A stretch of DNA of 64,000 nt from Tabrizicola soli (GCF_015999335.1 NZ_JAEACP010000020.1:1-64000), one strand, 5' to 3'; positions 19,997 to 29,092 are shown, numbered from the stretch's first letter. Notes: generated by a model not told the origin, from the sequence alone. A program made the numbers and translations.

Positions 19997-21862
19997 TCAC
20001 CGGCCGCCGGACTGGTCGAACAGGCCATGCGTGGTCTTGTCCCAGTAGAAGGGGCGTGTCGCGAGTTCGATAAGGGCCTTGTAGGCCGAGAGCGAGGCCA
20101 GCGGATAGTAAAGCTTGGTCGTGACCACCCAGAGCAGGCTGATCCCATGGCCGCTGCGGTGCAGTCCGATCAGGCCGATGGCCAGGTTGACCGCATCCGA
20201 CAGGATGAAGGTCGCGGTCATCGCCCAGACCGCCGCCGCGGGCAGGGCTGCGAACAGCGGATGCGCAAAGCCCAGCGGCACCAGCCAGAAGGTCCAGGCC
20301 AGGGGCGAGAGGAGCGATTGCACGATCGAGCCCAGGATCAGGACCTGGACGCCGAGGAAGCGCCAGGGGCCAAGCTGGCGCAAAAGCAGCAGGGGCGCGC
20401 GCATGTGGACGGCCCAGGTCATCATGTAGCCCTTCTGCCAGCGCGAACGCTGCTTGATCCAGGGCAGGGCGCGGCAGTTCGCCTCTTCGCCGGTGACGGT
20501 CTCGACGATTTCGGTGCGATAGCCGTGCCGCGCCAGGCGCAGGCCGAGATCCGCATCCTCGGTCACGTTATGCGCATCCCAGGCGCCCAGCTCCTCCAGC
20601 ACGTTGCGGCGGAAGAAGAGCGTGGTGCCGCCGAGCGGGACCACCAGTCCAAGCCGGGCGATTCCGGGCAGGATCAGGCGGAACCAGCCGGCATATTCGA
20701 TGGTGAAACAGCGGCTCAGCCAGTTGGTGCGGGGGTTGTAATAGTCGAGCATCCCCTGCAGGCAGGCCACCTCGGGGCCGGAGCGCTGGAACTGCGCCAC
20801 CACCCGGGTCAGCTGGTCGGGGTCCGGCGCGTCCTCGGCATCATAGACGCCCACGATCGCGCCCCTTGCGTAGACCAGCGCATGGTTCAGCGCGCGGGGC
20901 TTGGTCTTCACGCTGCCGCGCGGGACGGTGATCACGCGCATCCATTCCGGCAGTTCGGAAGCGGCCAGCGCGTCGCGGGTCATGCGGTCATCCTCCTCGA
21001 CCACGAGGAGGACGTCGAGCAATTCCGTGGGGTAGTCGAGCCGGGCGAGCCGGGCGACAAGGCGGGGGGCGATGTCGCTTTCGCGGTAGAGCGCCACGAT
21101 GATCGTGATCATCGGATCGATGCCGCCGCCGGGCGGGATCACCGGAGCCGGCCTGAGGGCCAGGGCGGCGAGCAGGGCCGCGAGTTTCAGGCCGACGAGC
21201 AGGACGAGGGTGACGGCGAAGAAGGCGAGCAGTCCCAGAGCGAAGGCCGTGGGCTGCGCAAGGGCCAGGGTGGCGAGCAGCGCCAGCACGGCCATGCTGC
21301 GGGGCGAGCGGTGCAGGCGTGGCCAGGCGCGGCAGCTTTCCGCTTCGGCGACCCGGCTCTCGGCGGCCAGGGCGAGCGCGGCGCCGGCGAGGGCATGGAC
21401 CGCCCCCTCCACCGCGCGCGGAGAGGCCAGTGCGGGACAGACCGGGCCCAGTCGCGCGGTCAGCCAGTTGCGCAGGCGCGGAAATTCGGCCGGGCGCGAG
21501 GTGGCGACGACCGTCACATCCCCCGCCCGCCGCCAGGGAACAAGGCCAAGCCGCAGGCAATCGGCCGGCCCCAGCGCCGCAATCAGGCGGGCATCGGGCG
21601 GATCGGCCAGAGGATCGACAAGGCCCATGCCCCGATTCCGCGCCTCGGCCGCGAGGAGGTCGCCCTCGACCACCAGGCCGCGGGCGCGCAGGACATCGGG
21701 CAGGCACCCGGCCTCACGTCCCCGGTGGGCGAGGGCCATCACCATATCCTCGGGCCCGACGACGCCCGCGTGCAGCAGCGAGGCCCCCATCGCCAGCCGC
21801 CGCTGCGGGGCGGGCCGGTCGACATGCGGAGAGGGGCGCAGGGCAAGCGTCATGCCCCGCAT
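19997..21862 (-). CDS. Family 2 glycosyltransferase (cellulose-synthase-like) with an N-terminal GspE-like module
   Basis: The 621-residue membrane enzyme has a soluble N-terminal module (about 25-170) resembling the type II secretion GspE/MshEN N-domain (LLHAGVVGPEDMVMALAHR). Two helices follow (about 190-235), then the processive GT2 domain. The catalytic pattern is complete: DAED (341-344), TEDAD (434-438) and QRSRW (471-475). Several C-terminal helices should form the export channel. It probably makes and secretes a polysaccharide; no BcsB- or PilZ-type partner is visible nearby. It lies about 36 bases after carA on the same strand. ATG 21853 is an alternative start. Confidence 0.85.
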   Translation of the reverse strand: MRGMTLALRPSPHVDRPAPQRRLAMGASLLHAGVVGPEDMVMALAHRGREAGCLPDVLRARGLVVEGDLLAAEARNRGMGLVDPLADPPDARLIAALGPADCLRLGLVPWRRAGDVTVVATSRPAEFPRLRNWLTARLGPVCPALASPRAVEGAVHALAGAALALAAESRVAEAESCRAWPRLHRSPRSMAVLALLATLALAQPTAFALGLLAFFAVTLVLLVGLKLAALLAALALRPAPVIPPGGGIDPMITIIVALYRESDIAPRLVARLARLDYPTELLDVLLVVEEDDRMTRDALAASELPEWMRVITVPRGSVKTKPRALNHALVYARGAIVGVYDAEDAPDPDQLTRVVAQFQRSGPEVACLQGMLDYYNPRTNWLSRCFTIEYAGWFRLILPGIARLGLVVPLGGTTLFFRRNVLEELGAWDAHNVTEDADLGLRLARHGYRTEIVETVTGEEANCRALPWIKQRSRWQKGYMMTWAVHMRAPLLLLRQLGPWRFLGVQVLILGSIVQSLLSPLAWTFWLVPLGFAHPLFAALPAAAVWAMTATFILSDAVNLAIGLIGLHRSGHGISLLWVVTTKLYYPLASLSAYKALIELATRPFYWDKTTHGLFDQSGGR

Positions 21863-21898
21863 CTTGCGCTCGCCGGGTTAACAGCCGGTTAAGCCGCT

Positions 21899-23050
21899 TC
21901 AGCCGCGGCGGGCCTGCATCGCCTTGGCGAAATTCTCGAACAGATAGAAGCTGTCCTGCGGTCCGGGCGAGGCCTCGGGGTGGTACTGCACCGAGTAGAC
22001 CGGCCTGCCATCCACCGCGAGGCCGCAGTTGGTGCCGTCGAAGAGGCTCACATGCGTCTCGCTGACGCCCTTCGGCAGGGTGTCGGCGTCCACCGTGAAG
22101 CCGTGGTTCATCGAGGTGATCTCGACCTTGCCGGTGGTCAGGTCCTTGACCGGGTGGTTCGCGCCGTGGTGGCCGTGGTTCATCTTGCGGGTCCTGGCCC
22201 CAAGCGCCAGCGCCAGCATCTGATGGCCGAGGCAGATGCCGAACAAGGGCAGGTCCTTCGCCAGCACGCCCTGGATCATCGGCACGGCATATGCGCCGGT
22301 CGCCGCCGGGTCGCCGGGGCCGTTCGAGAGGAACACGCCCTCGGGATCATGGGCCAGCACATCCTCGGCCGTGGCGGTGGCGGGCAGCACGGTGACCTCG
22401 CAGCCGACCGAGGCGAGGCAGCGCAGGATGTTGCGCTTGGCGCCGTAGTCCACGGCGACGACCCGGAAGCCCGGACCCTCACGCCGGGTATAGCCTTCGG
22501 GCCAGGCCCAACGCTTCTCGTCCCAGCGATAGCTTTGCGCGCAGGTCACGTCCCTGGCGAGGTCGAGGCCGACGAGGCCCTTCCAGGCGCGGGCCTTGGC
22601 GACCAGCTTCTCGATGTCGAACTTGCCCTCCGGGTCATGCGCCAGCGTCACATGCGGCGCGCCCTGCTGGCGGATGGCGCGGGTCAGGCGGCGGGTGTCG
22701 ATGCCGCCGATCCCGATGCGGCCGATCCTGGTCAGCCACTGGGTAAGCTCTCCGGTCGCGCGCCAGTTCGAGGGTTCGGTCGGGTCCCATTTCACCACCA
22801 TCCCGGCGGCGGCGGGGGTGCCGGTCTCGTCATCCTCGGGCGTGACGCCGGTGTTGCCGATATGGGGGAAGGTGAAGGTCACGACCTGGCCCGCGTAGGA
22901 GGGGTCGGTCATGATTTCCTGATAGCCGGTCATCGCGGTGTTGAACACCAGTTCGGCGACCGTCTCGCCCCTGGCGCCGAAGCCCTGGCCGTAGAAGACC
23001 GTGCCATCGGCGAGAGCAAGGCAGGCGGTTGGCTTCTGCTGCGCAGGCAT
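21899..23050 (-). CDS. carA: Carbamoyl-phosphate synthase small (glutaminase) subunit
   Basis: CarA hydrolyses glutamine and passes ammonia to CarB for carbamoyl phosphate, used in arginine and pyrimidine synthesis. The 383-residue product has the CarA N-domain (ALADGTVFYGQGFGA) and a class I amidotransferase domain with the catalytic Cys in GICLGHQ and the His-Glu pair in YHPEASPGP. The start ATG 23050 has AGGAG 8 bases upstream; an in-frame ATG at 23071 lies before that site. A strong promoter lies about 77 bases upstream. carB is not in the window. Confidence 0.96.
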   Translation of the reverse strand: MPAQQKPTACLALADGTVFYGQGFGARGETVAELVFNTAMTGYQEIMTDPSYAGQVVTFTFPHIGNTGVTPEDDETGTPAAAGMVVKWDPTEPSNWRATGELTQWLTRIGRIGIGGIDTRRLTRAIRQQGAPHVTLAHDPEGKFDIEKLVAKARAWKGLVGLDLARDVTCAQSYRWDEKRWAWPEGYTRREGPGFRVVAVDYGAKRNILRCLASVGCEVTVLPATATAEDVLAHDPEGVFLSNGPGDPAATGAYAVPMIQGVLAKDLPLFGICLGHQMLALALGARTRKMNHGHHGANHPVKDLTTGKVEITSMNHGFTVDADTLPKGVSETHVSLFDGTNCGLAVDGRPVYSVQYHPEASPGPQDSFYLFENFAKAMQARRG

Positions 23051-23126
23051 GGGCGACTCTCCTATGGGCAAATTGCGCGGAACCTAAGGGGCCGGGGGCG
23101 CAGGGTCAAGGGCGGATGCGAAAAGG

Positions 23127-23155
23127 ATTTTGTAGCTAAATCAATGGCTTGTCAA
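23127..23155 (-). promoter_or_regulatory. Sigma70-type promoter of carA
   Basis: On the minus strand TTGACA (23155-23150) is followed after 17 bases by CAAAAT (23132-23127). The -35 is perfect, the -10 matches 4 of 6, and the spacing is ideal. It predicts a carA leader of roughly 70 bases. The region is A/T-rich compared with its surroundings. Confidence 0.6.
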
Positions 23156-23167
23156 AATCTGCCGTGG

Positions 23168-23196
23168 TTGCGGTCCAGGGCCGATCAGAGTATTGT
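23168..23196 (+). promoter_or_regulatory. Promoter of the YqeY gene
   Basis: TTGCGG (23168-23173), a 17-base spacer and TATTGT (23191-23196) lie 34 bases before the YqeY start. It is back-to-back with the carA promoter, with the two -35 elements only 12 bases apart, so binding of polymerase at one could affect the other. Confidence 0.45.
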
Positions 23197-23230
23197 CGCA
23201 AGCTTGGGGAAACTATCGGAAAGTCCGACC

Positions 23231-23689
23231 ATGCTTTTACGCGACCGTCTGCAGACGGCCCTCAAGGAGGCCATGAAGGCCAAGGAGGCCGACCGGCTGT
23301 CCACGCTGCGCCTGATCAACGCCGCGATCAAGGACCGCGAGATCGCCTTGCGGGGCGAGGGCGAGGCGGGCGAGGTCGGCGAGGCCGAGATCCTGCAGAT
23401 CATGGGCAAGATGGTGAAGCAGCGCCTGGAATCCGCCCGCGCCTACGAGGAAGGCGGGCGGCTGGAGCTGGCCGAGAAGGAACTGGCGGAAATCGGCGTG
23501 ATCCAGGAGTTCCTGCCGCGCCAGCTGGACGCGGCCGAGGTCGCGGCGGCGGTGGATGCGGCGGTGGCCGAGACCGGGGCGACCAGCATCCGCGACGTCG
23601 GCAAGGTGATGGCGGCGCTGAAGGCGCGCTACACCGGCCAGATGGATTTCGGCGCGGTCGGCGCGCTGGTCAAGGCGCGGCTGGGGTAG
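23231..23689 (+). CDS. GatB/YqeY domain protein
   Basis: The 152-residue YqeY-family protein starts MLLRDRLQTALKEAMKAKEADRLSTLRLI, the standard N-terminus, and has a helical YqeY fold related to the tRNA-binding tail of GatB. It is thought to be linked to tRNA-dependent amidation or to tRNA handling, but the exact role is not established. The gene is divergent from carA, a conserved arrangement in alphaproteobacteria. The start ATG 23231 fits the family; the frame is open further upstream but without similarity. Confidence 0.92.
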   Translation: MLLRDRLQTALKEAMKAKEADRLSTLRLINAAIKDREIALRGEGEAGEVGEAEILQIMGKMVKQRLESARAYEEGGRLELAEKELAEIGVIQEFLPRQLDAAEVAAAVDAAVAETGATSIRDVGKVMAALKARYTGQMDFGAVGALVKARLG

Positions 23690-23926
23690 GCCGACGGAGG
23701 CCCGCCGGCTGGCGAAACGCTCACATTCGTGATATTGTACATATGTTCTCCGGCCTTCCTTTGACCGGGGGCATACCGGGGTTTCCAGTGCTGTGCCGGT
23801 ATCGGCCGCCCGATGTGCGGGGGCCGGACTTGCCCGTTCTTCAGGACAGCCCGACCGTCTTGCCACCGCCGACCCAGACCCAAGTCCGACAGCGCGGGAA
23901 ATCTCTCCACTTCAGGGAGGTTGGCA

Positions 23927-24463
23927 ATGACAATACGCGTGATGCTAGTGTCGCTGTGTGTGGTGGGAGGTCTGTCCGGCCCGGCCCTCGGGCAGGATGC
24001 GGAGGTGATCAAGAGCGCGGAATCGGCCGCTCCGGCCGCGCTGGCGGCGGGTGCCACCATCTATGGCTTCGACGAAAGCGGGATGATGATGACCGTCCGC
24101 GAGGGCACGAACGGCTGGTGGTGCATGGCGGACAATCCCGCCTCGCCCGGGCCAGATCCGATGTGCGGCGATGCGAATGCGCTGGAATGGGCGCAGGCCT
24201 GGATGGGCAAGACCGACCCACCGGCGGGCAAGGTCGGGTTCATGTATATGCTGTCCGGGGGCAGCGACAGCAGCAACACCGATCCCTTTGCCGCCGGCCC
24301 CGAGGAGGGCAACCATTGGGTCACGACCGGCCCGCATGTGATGGTGCTGAACGCGACCGGCATGATGGCGGGCTATCCCGATAAGGCTGATCCGGACACC
24401 TCGATGCCCTATGTCATGTGGCCCGGCACGCCCTATGCGCATCTGATGATCCCGGTCCAGTGA
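23927..24463 (+). CDS. Secreted protein of unknown function
   Basis: The 178-residue product has a signal peptide (about 1-22, cleavage near GPALGQ-D) and a mature part rich in Met, Gly and Trp. Segments include GTNGWWCMADNP, two Cys (WWCM and PMCG) that may pair, and a C-terminal WVTTGPHVMVL...PYVMWPGTPYAHLMIPVQ. It should be periplasmic or exported. AGGGAGG 8 bases before ATG 23927 fixes the start. Proteins of this kind occur as conserved hypotheticals in bacteria. It stands alone and ends in a strong bidirectional terminator. I do not recognise its function. Confidence 0.75.
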   Translation: MTIRVMLVSLCVVGGLSGPALGQDAEVIKSAESAAPAALAAGATIYGFDESGMMMTVREGTNGWWCMADNPASPGPDPMCGDANALEWAQAWMGKTDPPAGKVGFMYMLSGGSDSSNTDPFAAGPEEGNHWVTTGPHVMVLNATGMMAGYPDKADPDTSMPYVMWPGTPYAHLMIPVQ

Positions 24464-24469
24464 TCCCGT

Positions 24470-24497
24470 CCCGGAGCCGCGGCGCCGCGGCTCCGGG
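24470..24497. terminator. Bidirectional terminator (28-bp perfect palindrome)
   Basis: The 14-base arm CCCGGAGCCGCGGC at 24470-24483 is followed directly by its exact reverse complement. It lies between two convergent genes that end at 24463 and 24514, the expected place for a shared terminator. No T-runs flank it. Confidence 0.65.
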
Positions 24498-24513
24498 CGC
24501 TGTGCGCAACGGG

Positions 24514-24894
24514 TCAGGTGGCGCGCCCGGCCAGCCAGGCGATAGCCAGCCAGATCGCGGCGCGGAAGGGCAGGGCCAGCGCGGTGCGCGGCTCGACCGG
24601 AGTGCCGGAAAGCGCGGTCACGATGAAGGCGGCGAAAACCGCCAGAGTCGCCAGCCCGATGGCCAGGGCGATCCCGCGCGCGGCGGGCTGGCGGACGAAA
24701 AGCGCCCAGGCCCCGGCCAGATAGGCGAAACCGGCGGCGAAGTTGAAGACGACCACGAAGCGGACGACATGTCCGGCGGCCGCCTGCGCCTGGGGCGGGC
24801 CGAAAAGCACGAGCCCGCCGCTGACGATGGTCATCAGGCCGAAGATCCCGGCGGCAATGGCGACGGGGCGGGTCCATCGGGCGGAAGGGCTCAT
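24514..24894 (-). CDS. Four-helix inner-membrane protein of unknown function
   Basis: The 126-residue product has four predicted membrane helices (about 10-30, 43-65, 72-95 and 105-123) and short loops. The first loop carries GPPQAQAAAGHVV, followed by RFVVVFNFAAGFAYLAGAW. It resembles small DoxX-like or DUF membrane proteins in topology, but no family motif is clear. It lies before a DUF2244 gene on the same strand, 71 bases away. The reading frame is uninterrupted and uses G/C-ending codons, so it is real. Confidence 0.7.
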   Translation of the reverse strand: MSPSARWTRPVAIAAGIFGLMTIVSGGLVLFGPPQAQAAAGHVVRFVVVFNFAAGFAYLAGAWALFVRQPAARGIALAIGLATLAVFAAFIVTALSGTPVEPRTALALPFRAAIWLAIAWLAGRAT

Positions 24895-24965
24895 GTCCGG
24901 CTCCTGTCCAGGGATGCGTGACAGGATGCGTTCCGGAGGCCGTCCGCGCCTTGATCCCGGTCAAG

Positions 24966-25451
24966 TCAGCGCAGCGCGTTCACGCGCGTCTGCAGCTCGC
25001 CCTCCAGTGAAAGGCGTTCCTCTTCCGACAGGAAGGCGCCCAGCTCGACCTCGCGTCCCTCGCCCTTCAGGGTCAGGTAATGCGGCACCGGGCCGCCTGT
25101 CGGATGCAGCGTCACGCGCAGCCAGTAGGGGTTGGCCTCCCAGTCCTGCCGCCGCCCCTTCGGGCCGTGGCGCACCAGCTGGATCCGGTCGCGCGACAGG
25201 TGCAGGTCCTCGAGGATGTCGCGGTCGCGGCCGTTCTTGCGCAGTGCGAACCAGATCGACCAGACCGCGCCGATCAGGAAGGGCAGAAGCACCCAGAGCA
25301 CCGGATTGCCAAGGGTGGCAAGGAGCGGCAGCGCGATCAGCGCCGCGGTCATGCCGATGAACCAGACGAAGCCGCGCTGGTCCAGCGAGCGGTGCGGCCA
25401 GAGCTGCAGGCGGTCCTCGCCGCCCTCGGGGGGGAGCCATTCGTAGGGCAT
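24966..25451 (-). CDS. DUF2244 family membrane protein
   Basis: The 161-residue product fits DUF2244: a short N-terminus with WPHRSLDQRGFVWFIG, two membrane helices (about 30-48 and 52-68), then a cytoplasmic domain with RDRIQLVRHGPKGRRQDWEANPYWLRVTL and LTLKGEGREVELGAFLSEEER. Genes of this family often lie close to cytochrome oxidase genes in alphaproteobacteria, and here ctaD is next on the same strand. A link to oxidase assembly is inference only. The start ATG 25451 (MPYEWLPP) is the usual one. Confidence 0.85.
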   Translation of the reverse strand: MPYEWLPPEGGEDRLQLWPHRSLDQRGFVWFIGMTAALIALPLLATLGNPVLWVLLPFLIGAVWSIWFALRKNGRDRDILEDLHLSRDRIQLVRHGPKGRRQDWEANPYWLRVTLHPTGGPVPHYLTLKGEGREVELGAFLSEEERLSLEGELQTRVNALR

Positions 25452-25520
25452 GGAATCATTCTAGCTCCAGCCCCGGCCGGGAAAAGGGGGATCGCTGCGG
25501 CTGGCGCAGGGAATCATGCA

Positions 25521-25552
25521 AAAGAAAAGGCCCCGGGGTTTCCCGGGGCCTT
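25521..25552 (-). terminator. Intrinsic terminator of ctaD
   Basis: AAGGCCCCGGG and CCCGGGGCCTT form an 11-bp stem with a 4-base loop at 25527-25552. On the minus strand it is followed by TTTCTTT. It lies 18 bases after the ctaD stop, a good Rho-independent terminator. Confidence 0.8.
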
Positions 25553-25570
25553 CTGTCGCTTTCGGCTGCC

Positions 25571-27250
25571 TCAGTGGGCGTGGCTGCGGTCCCAGTCCTC
25601 GCGCTTGGGAAGCTGCTCGAACGTGTGTTCGGGCGGCGGGCAGGGCAGGGTCCATTCCAGCGTATCGGCGTATTCGTTCCAGTAGTTGTTCTCGGTGATC
25701 CGGCGGCCCCAGAGCAGGCTGTAGATCATGATGCCGATGAAGAACAGGAAGCCGGCGAAGGAGATGAAGGCACCGACCGAGGAGAACCAGTTCCAGTAGG
25801 CGAAGGCCTCGGGATAGTCGATGTAGCGGCGCGGCATGCCCTGACGGCCCAGGAAGTGCTGCGGGAAGAAGGTGATGTTCGCGCCGATGAACATGATCCA
25901 GAAGTGCAGCTTGCCCGCCCATTCCGGATACTGCCGGCCCGACATCTTGCCGAACCAGAAGTAGATCCCGGCGAAGATCCCGAACAGAGCGCCGAGCGAC
26001 ATCACATAGTGGAAATGCGCGACCACATAATAGGTGTCGTGGTAGGCGCGGTCGACCGGGGCCTGGCTGACGACGATCCCGGTCACGCCGCCGACGGTGA
26101 ACAGGAACAGGAAGCCGAAGGCCCAGAGCATCGGGGTCTTGAACTCGACCGAGCCGCCCCACATCGTCGCGATCCAGGAGAAGATCTTGATGCCGGTCGG
26201 CACCGCGATGACCATGGTCGCCAGCATGAAGTAGGACTGCTGGGTCAGCGACATGCCGACGGTGAACATGTGGTGCGCCCAGACCAGGAAGCCGAGCACA
26301 CCGATCGCCACCATCGCATAGACCATCGGCAGATAGCCGAAGATCGGCTTCTTGGCGAAGGTCGAGATGACGTGGCTGACGATCCCGAAGGCCGGGATGA
26401 TGATGATGTAGACTTCCGGGTGGCCGAAGAACCACAGGATGTGCTGGTAGAGGATCGGGTCACCGCCGCCCGAGGGGGTGAAGAAGGTGGTGCCGAAGTT
26501 GCGGTCGGTCAGGAGCATGGTGATCGCGCCGGCCAGCACGGGCAGGGCCAGAAGGATCATCCAGGCGGTGACGAAGATCGACCAGGCGAAGAGCGGCACC
26601 TTGTGCAGCGTCATGCCGGGGGCGCGCATGTTCAGGAAGGTGGTGATCATGTTGATCGCGCCCAGGATCGACGAGGCGCCCGACAGGTGCACGGCGAAGA
26701 TCGCGAGGTCCATCGCATAGCCCCCTTCGGCCGTGGTGGTCAGCGGGGGGTAGAGCACCCAGCCCACCCCCGCGCCCGAGCCGAGGTCGCCCCCGCCGCC
26801 CGGCGCCAGCATCGAGGCCACGCCCAGCGAGGTGCCGGCGATGTAGAGCCAGAACGACAGGTTGTTCATCCGCGGGAAGGCCATGTCCGGCGCGCCGATC
26901 TGCAGCGGCATCAGGTAGTTGCCGAAGCCGCCGAACAGCGCCGGGATGACCACGAAGAACATCATCAGGATGCCGTGGTAGGTGACGGTCACGTTCCAGA
27001 TGTGCCCGTTCGGGGTGCAGGTCGCGGTCGCATCGGCGACAAGGCGCAGGCCCTCCTGGCACATGTACTGGACGCCCGGATGCATGAGCTCCAGCCGCAT
27101 GTAGACGGTGAAGATGACCGAGATCAGACCGACGATTCCGCCTGCGAACAGGTAGAGGATGCCGATGTCCTTGTGGTTGGTCGACATGAACCAGCGGGTG
27201 AAGAACCCGGGTCTGTCATGCTCGTGGCCGTGAATGGCTGCGTCCGCCAT
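25571..27250 (-). CDS. ctaD: Cytochrome c oxidase subunit I (aa3 type)
   Basis: CtaD holds haem a, haem a3 and CuB and is the proton-pumping core of the aa3 oxidase in the inner membrane. The 559-residue protein has 12 helices and the hallmarks [16 protein letters not shown] at the N-terminus, the CuB/Tyr motif [10 protein letters not shown], and [12 protein letters not shown] with the haem His residues. The start ATG 27250 ([14 protein letters not shown]) has GGAG upstream. The same frame stays open back to 27772, but that part is antisense-like overlap with the cytochrome gene. A c-type cytochrome gene lies upstream, as for the Paracoccus cycA-ctaDII pair. Confidence 0.97.
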   Translation of the reverse strand: MADAAIHGHEHDRPGFFTRWFMSTNHKDIGILYLFAGGIVGLISVIFTVYMRLELMHPGVQYMCQEGLRLVADATATCTPNGHIWNVTVTYHGILMMFFVVIPALFGGFGNYLMPLQIGAPDMAFPRMNNLSFWLYIAGTSLGVASMLAPGGGGDLGSGAGVGWVLYPPLTTTAEGGYAMDLAIFAVHLSGASSILGAINMITTFLNMRAPGMTLHKVPLFAWSIFVTAWMILLALPVLAGAITMLLTDRNFGTTFFTPSGGGDPILYQHILWFFGHPEVYIIIIPAFGIVSHVISTFAKKPIFGYLPMVYAMVAIGVLGFLVWAHHMFTVGMSLTQQSYFMLATMVIAVPTGIKIFSWIATMWGGSVEFKTPMLWAFGFLFLFTVGGVTGIVVSQAPVDRAYHDTYYVVAHFHYVMSLGALFGIFAGIYFWFGKMSGRQYPEWAGKLHFWIMFIGANITFFPQHFLGRQGMPRRYIDYPEAFAYWNWFSSVGAFISFAGFLFFIGIMIYSLLWGRRITENNYWNEYADTLEWTLPCPPPEHTFEQLPKREDWDRSHAH

Positions 27251-27402
27251 GGGCTGCTCCCGCTTTGGTCGTAATTTATGCCTAAGGGCAGCCCGCATGA
27301 CGGACTGCCCGGCTCTCTTGTCCCGTTGTCTTAGCCCCGCAACTGCCGCGTCGCAATGCATGACTTTGGCGCAAGGGCAGAAAATGCCCCGCAAGATGAC
27401 AG

Positions 27403-27434
27403 AAGAGCGCGCCCCGGTTCCGGGGCGCGCTCTT
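27403..27434 (-). terminator. Strong hairpin between the cytochrome c gene and ctaD
   Basis: AAGAGCGCGCCCCGG and its exact complement CCGGGGCGCGCTCTT form a 15-bp stem with a 2-base gap, 23 bases after the cytochrome stop. On the minus strand TTCTGTC follows. It probably ends or processes the cytochrome transcript, so that ctaD is expressed separately. Confidence 0.7.
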
Positions 27435-27456
27435 TGCGCGAAGGGGATGCCGCGGC

Positions 27457-27870
27457 CTAGTGCGCGACCGATTCCAGGTAGGCCGCCACGTCCTCGCCGC
27501 CCGAGGCCAGCTTGAACGACATCTTCGACTTGGCCGCATCGTCGCCGAGCGCGGCCTTCAGGTAGTCGGCCGGATTGGCGATATAGGCCGCAAGCCCGGC
27601 TGCGTCCCAGACCGCGCCGGTCGCGCCGAGGGCGGCGATCGAATCGCCATAGGCGAAACCGGCCTCCGAGGCCACGGGCCGGCCGATCACGCCATAGAGG
27701 TTCGGCCCGGTCCGGCCGCCCTTCTGGATCTCGGTCCCGTCGGGGGCCACGATCGAATGGCAGGCCTTGCATTTCTTGAACCCGTTCTCGCCCGCCGCGG
27801 GATCGGCCGCGAAGGCGGGGGCGGCCGCGATCAGGGCGGCGGCGGCGGCGAGAAGCTGGAAGCTCTTCAT
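27457..27870 (-). CDS. Periplasmic cytochrome c (c2/c550 type)
   Basis: The 137-residue product has a signal peptide (1-21, ending AFAA-D), a single haem site CKACH (about residues 33-37) and the axial Met in KSKMSFK near the C-terminus. Segments [28 protein letters not shown] match the cytochrome c2/c550 class that carries electrons from the bc1 complex to oxidase. Its position upstream of ctaD mirrors cycA of Paracoccus, so it is the likely electron donor to this aa3 oxidase. The start ATG 27870 is set by the signal peptide. Confidence 0.92.
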   Translation of the reverse strand: MKSFQLLAAAAALIAAAPAFAADPAAGENGFKKCKACHSIVAPDGTEIQKGGRTGPNLYGVIGRPVASEAGFAYGDSIAALGATGAVWDAAGLAAYIANPADYLKAALGDDAAKSKMSFKLASGGEDVAAYLESVAH

Positions 27871-27975
27871 GGTCTGGATGTCCTCACATGTCAGCGGGCA
27901 GGACGGGCCTTGCCTCGGGCAGAAGATGGGAGGCAAGGCCGCTGTTATGCAATAGCAGCCGCACGCTATCCGCCG

Positions 27976-28638
27976 TCAGACCGCGCATTTCGCGCCCTGG
28001 AAGCGGCGCGGGAAGGTGGCCATCAGGGCCGCGTCGAGGTCGGCCATCGTGACCGGCAGGCCCAGGTCGACCAGGCTGGTCACGCCATGCTCGCGGATGC
28101 CGCAGGGAACGATCCCCTCGAAATGCGTGAGGTCCGGCTCGACGTTGATCGAGATGCCGTGGAAGCTGACCCAGCGGCGCAGCTTGATCCCGATGGCGGC
28201 GATCTTGTCCTCGGCCGGCTTGCCGTCGGGGCCGGGGCGGTCGGGGCGCTGCACCCAGACGCCGACGCGGCCGTCGCGAATCTCGCCGGTCACGTTGAAC
28301 TCGGCCAGCGTGTCGATGACCCAGCGTTCCATCTCGCGCACGAAGCAGCGCACGTCCTGGCCGCGCGCCTTGACGTCGAGCATGCAGTAGATCACCCGCT
28401 GGCCCGGCCCGTGATAGGTATACTGCCCGCCCCGCCCCGCCGGATAGACCGGGAAACGGTCGGGCTGGACCAGATCCTCGGGGCGCGCCGAGGTGCCGGC
28501 GGTGTAGAGCGGGGGATGCTCCAGCAGCCAGATCTCCTCGCCCGCGCGGCCCTCGGTCATGGCGGCGACATGCGCCTCCATCGCGGCCAGGGTTTCGGGA
28601 TAGGGCGAGAGGCCCGGCAGGTGCCGCCATGCGACCAT
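27976..28638 (-). CDS. lipB: Octanoyltransferase (lipoate-protein ligase B)
   Basis: LipB moves octanoate from acyl carrier protein to lipoyl domains of the 2-oxoacid dehydrogenases and the glycine cleavage system, the first step of lipoate synthesis. The 220-residue protein has [17 protein letters not shown], the substrate motif [20 protein letters not shown], the catalytic Lys in [16 protein letters not shown] and the catalytic Cys in GIVPCGI. Length and motifs are normal. It is alone, about 105 bases upstream of the cytochrome gene. Confidence 0.96.
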   Translation of the reverse strand: MVAWRHLPGLSPYPETLAAMEAHVAAMTEGRAGEEIWLLEHPPLYTAGTSARPEDLVQPDRFPVYPAGRGGQYTYHGPGQRVIYCMLDVKARGQDVRCFVREMERWVIDTLAEFNVTGEIRDGRVGVWVQRPDRPGPDGKPAEDKIAAIGIKLRRWVSFHGISINVEPDLTHFEGIVPCGIREHGVTSLVDLGLPVTMADLDAALMATFPRRFQGAKCAV

Positions 28639-28778
28639 GGGGTGTACTCCGATGCAGCTTCCGGCCTGTCATGTGCGCAACTTGGCGCCGAATGCAAGCG
28701 TGGGGCGATGGTGGTGAGAATCCCCCTTTTCATCCCCGCCGACTGCCGCTATCTAGCACCCGTTCCCGGCAACCCAGT

Positions 28779-28865
28779 GCGGATGTGGCGGAATTGGTAG
28801 ACGCGCAGCGTTGAGGTCGCTGTTCCTTAACCGGAGTGAAAGTTCGAGTCTTTTCATCCGCACCA
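28779..28865 (+). tRNA. tRNA-Leu (anticodon GAG)
   Basis: The acceptor stem GCGGATG/CATCCGC is perfect and the CCA end is encoded at 28863-28865. The anticodon stem CAGCG/CGCTG carries the loop TTGAGGT, giving GAG for CUC/CUU. A long variable arm fits Leu. A possible promoter (TTTTCA at 28727, 17 bases, TATCTA at 28750) lies upstream. Confidence 0.95.
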
Positions 28866-28885
28866 GGGTTTGCCGGGGAACGATA

Positions 28886-28921
28886 GCGAAGGGCGCGGGG
28901 CGAGATCCCCGCGCCCTTCGC
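28886..28921 (+). terminator. Terminator of tRNA-Leu
   Basis: GCGAAGGGCGCGGGG and its exact complement form a 15-bp stem with a 6-base loop (CGAGAT), 21 bases after the tRNA. There is no T-run after it, but the stem is exceptionally strong. Confidence 0.7.
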
Positions 28922-29063
28922 CATTCCGGCCCTGCGGTCCGCCTTGCCCCTTGTCGCGACCAAACCCGGCATTTCGCAGGCAAATCCGACACGAATGGCG
29001 ACATCCGTGACGCAAGATGGTCGAATCCTGTCGCATCCATGCCGGTCGGGTCCAAAAAGTGCG

Positions 29064-29092
29064 TTGCAAAGGAGAACACGTTTCGATTTAGT
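29064..29092 (+). promoter_or_regulatory. Promoter of the ABC importer operon
   Basis: TTGCAA (29064-29069), a 17-base spacer and TTTAGT (29087-29092) lie 50 bases before the first gene. A short TTCGA/TCGAA repeat overlaps the -10. Matches are 4 of 6 for each box. Confidence 0.45.

Noticed and set aside
20027-21892. A 621-codon plus-strand frame
   Set aside because: Antisense to the glycosyltransferase, which has D,D,D,QxxRW motifs and membrane helices.
25574-27274. A 566-codon plus-strand frame
   Set aside because: Antisense to ctaD; the translation is a His/Asp/Glu/Arg-rich shadow.
27251-27772. N-terminal extension of ctaD
   Set aside because: The frame is open but overlaps the cytochrome c gene and its terminator; the true N-terminus with a ribosome-binding site is at 27250.
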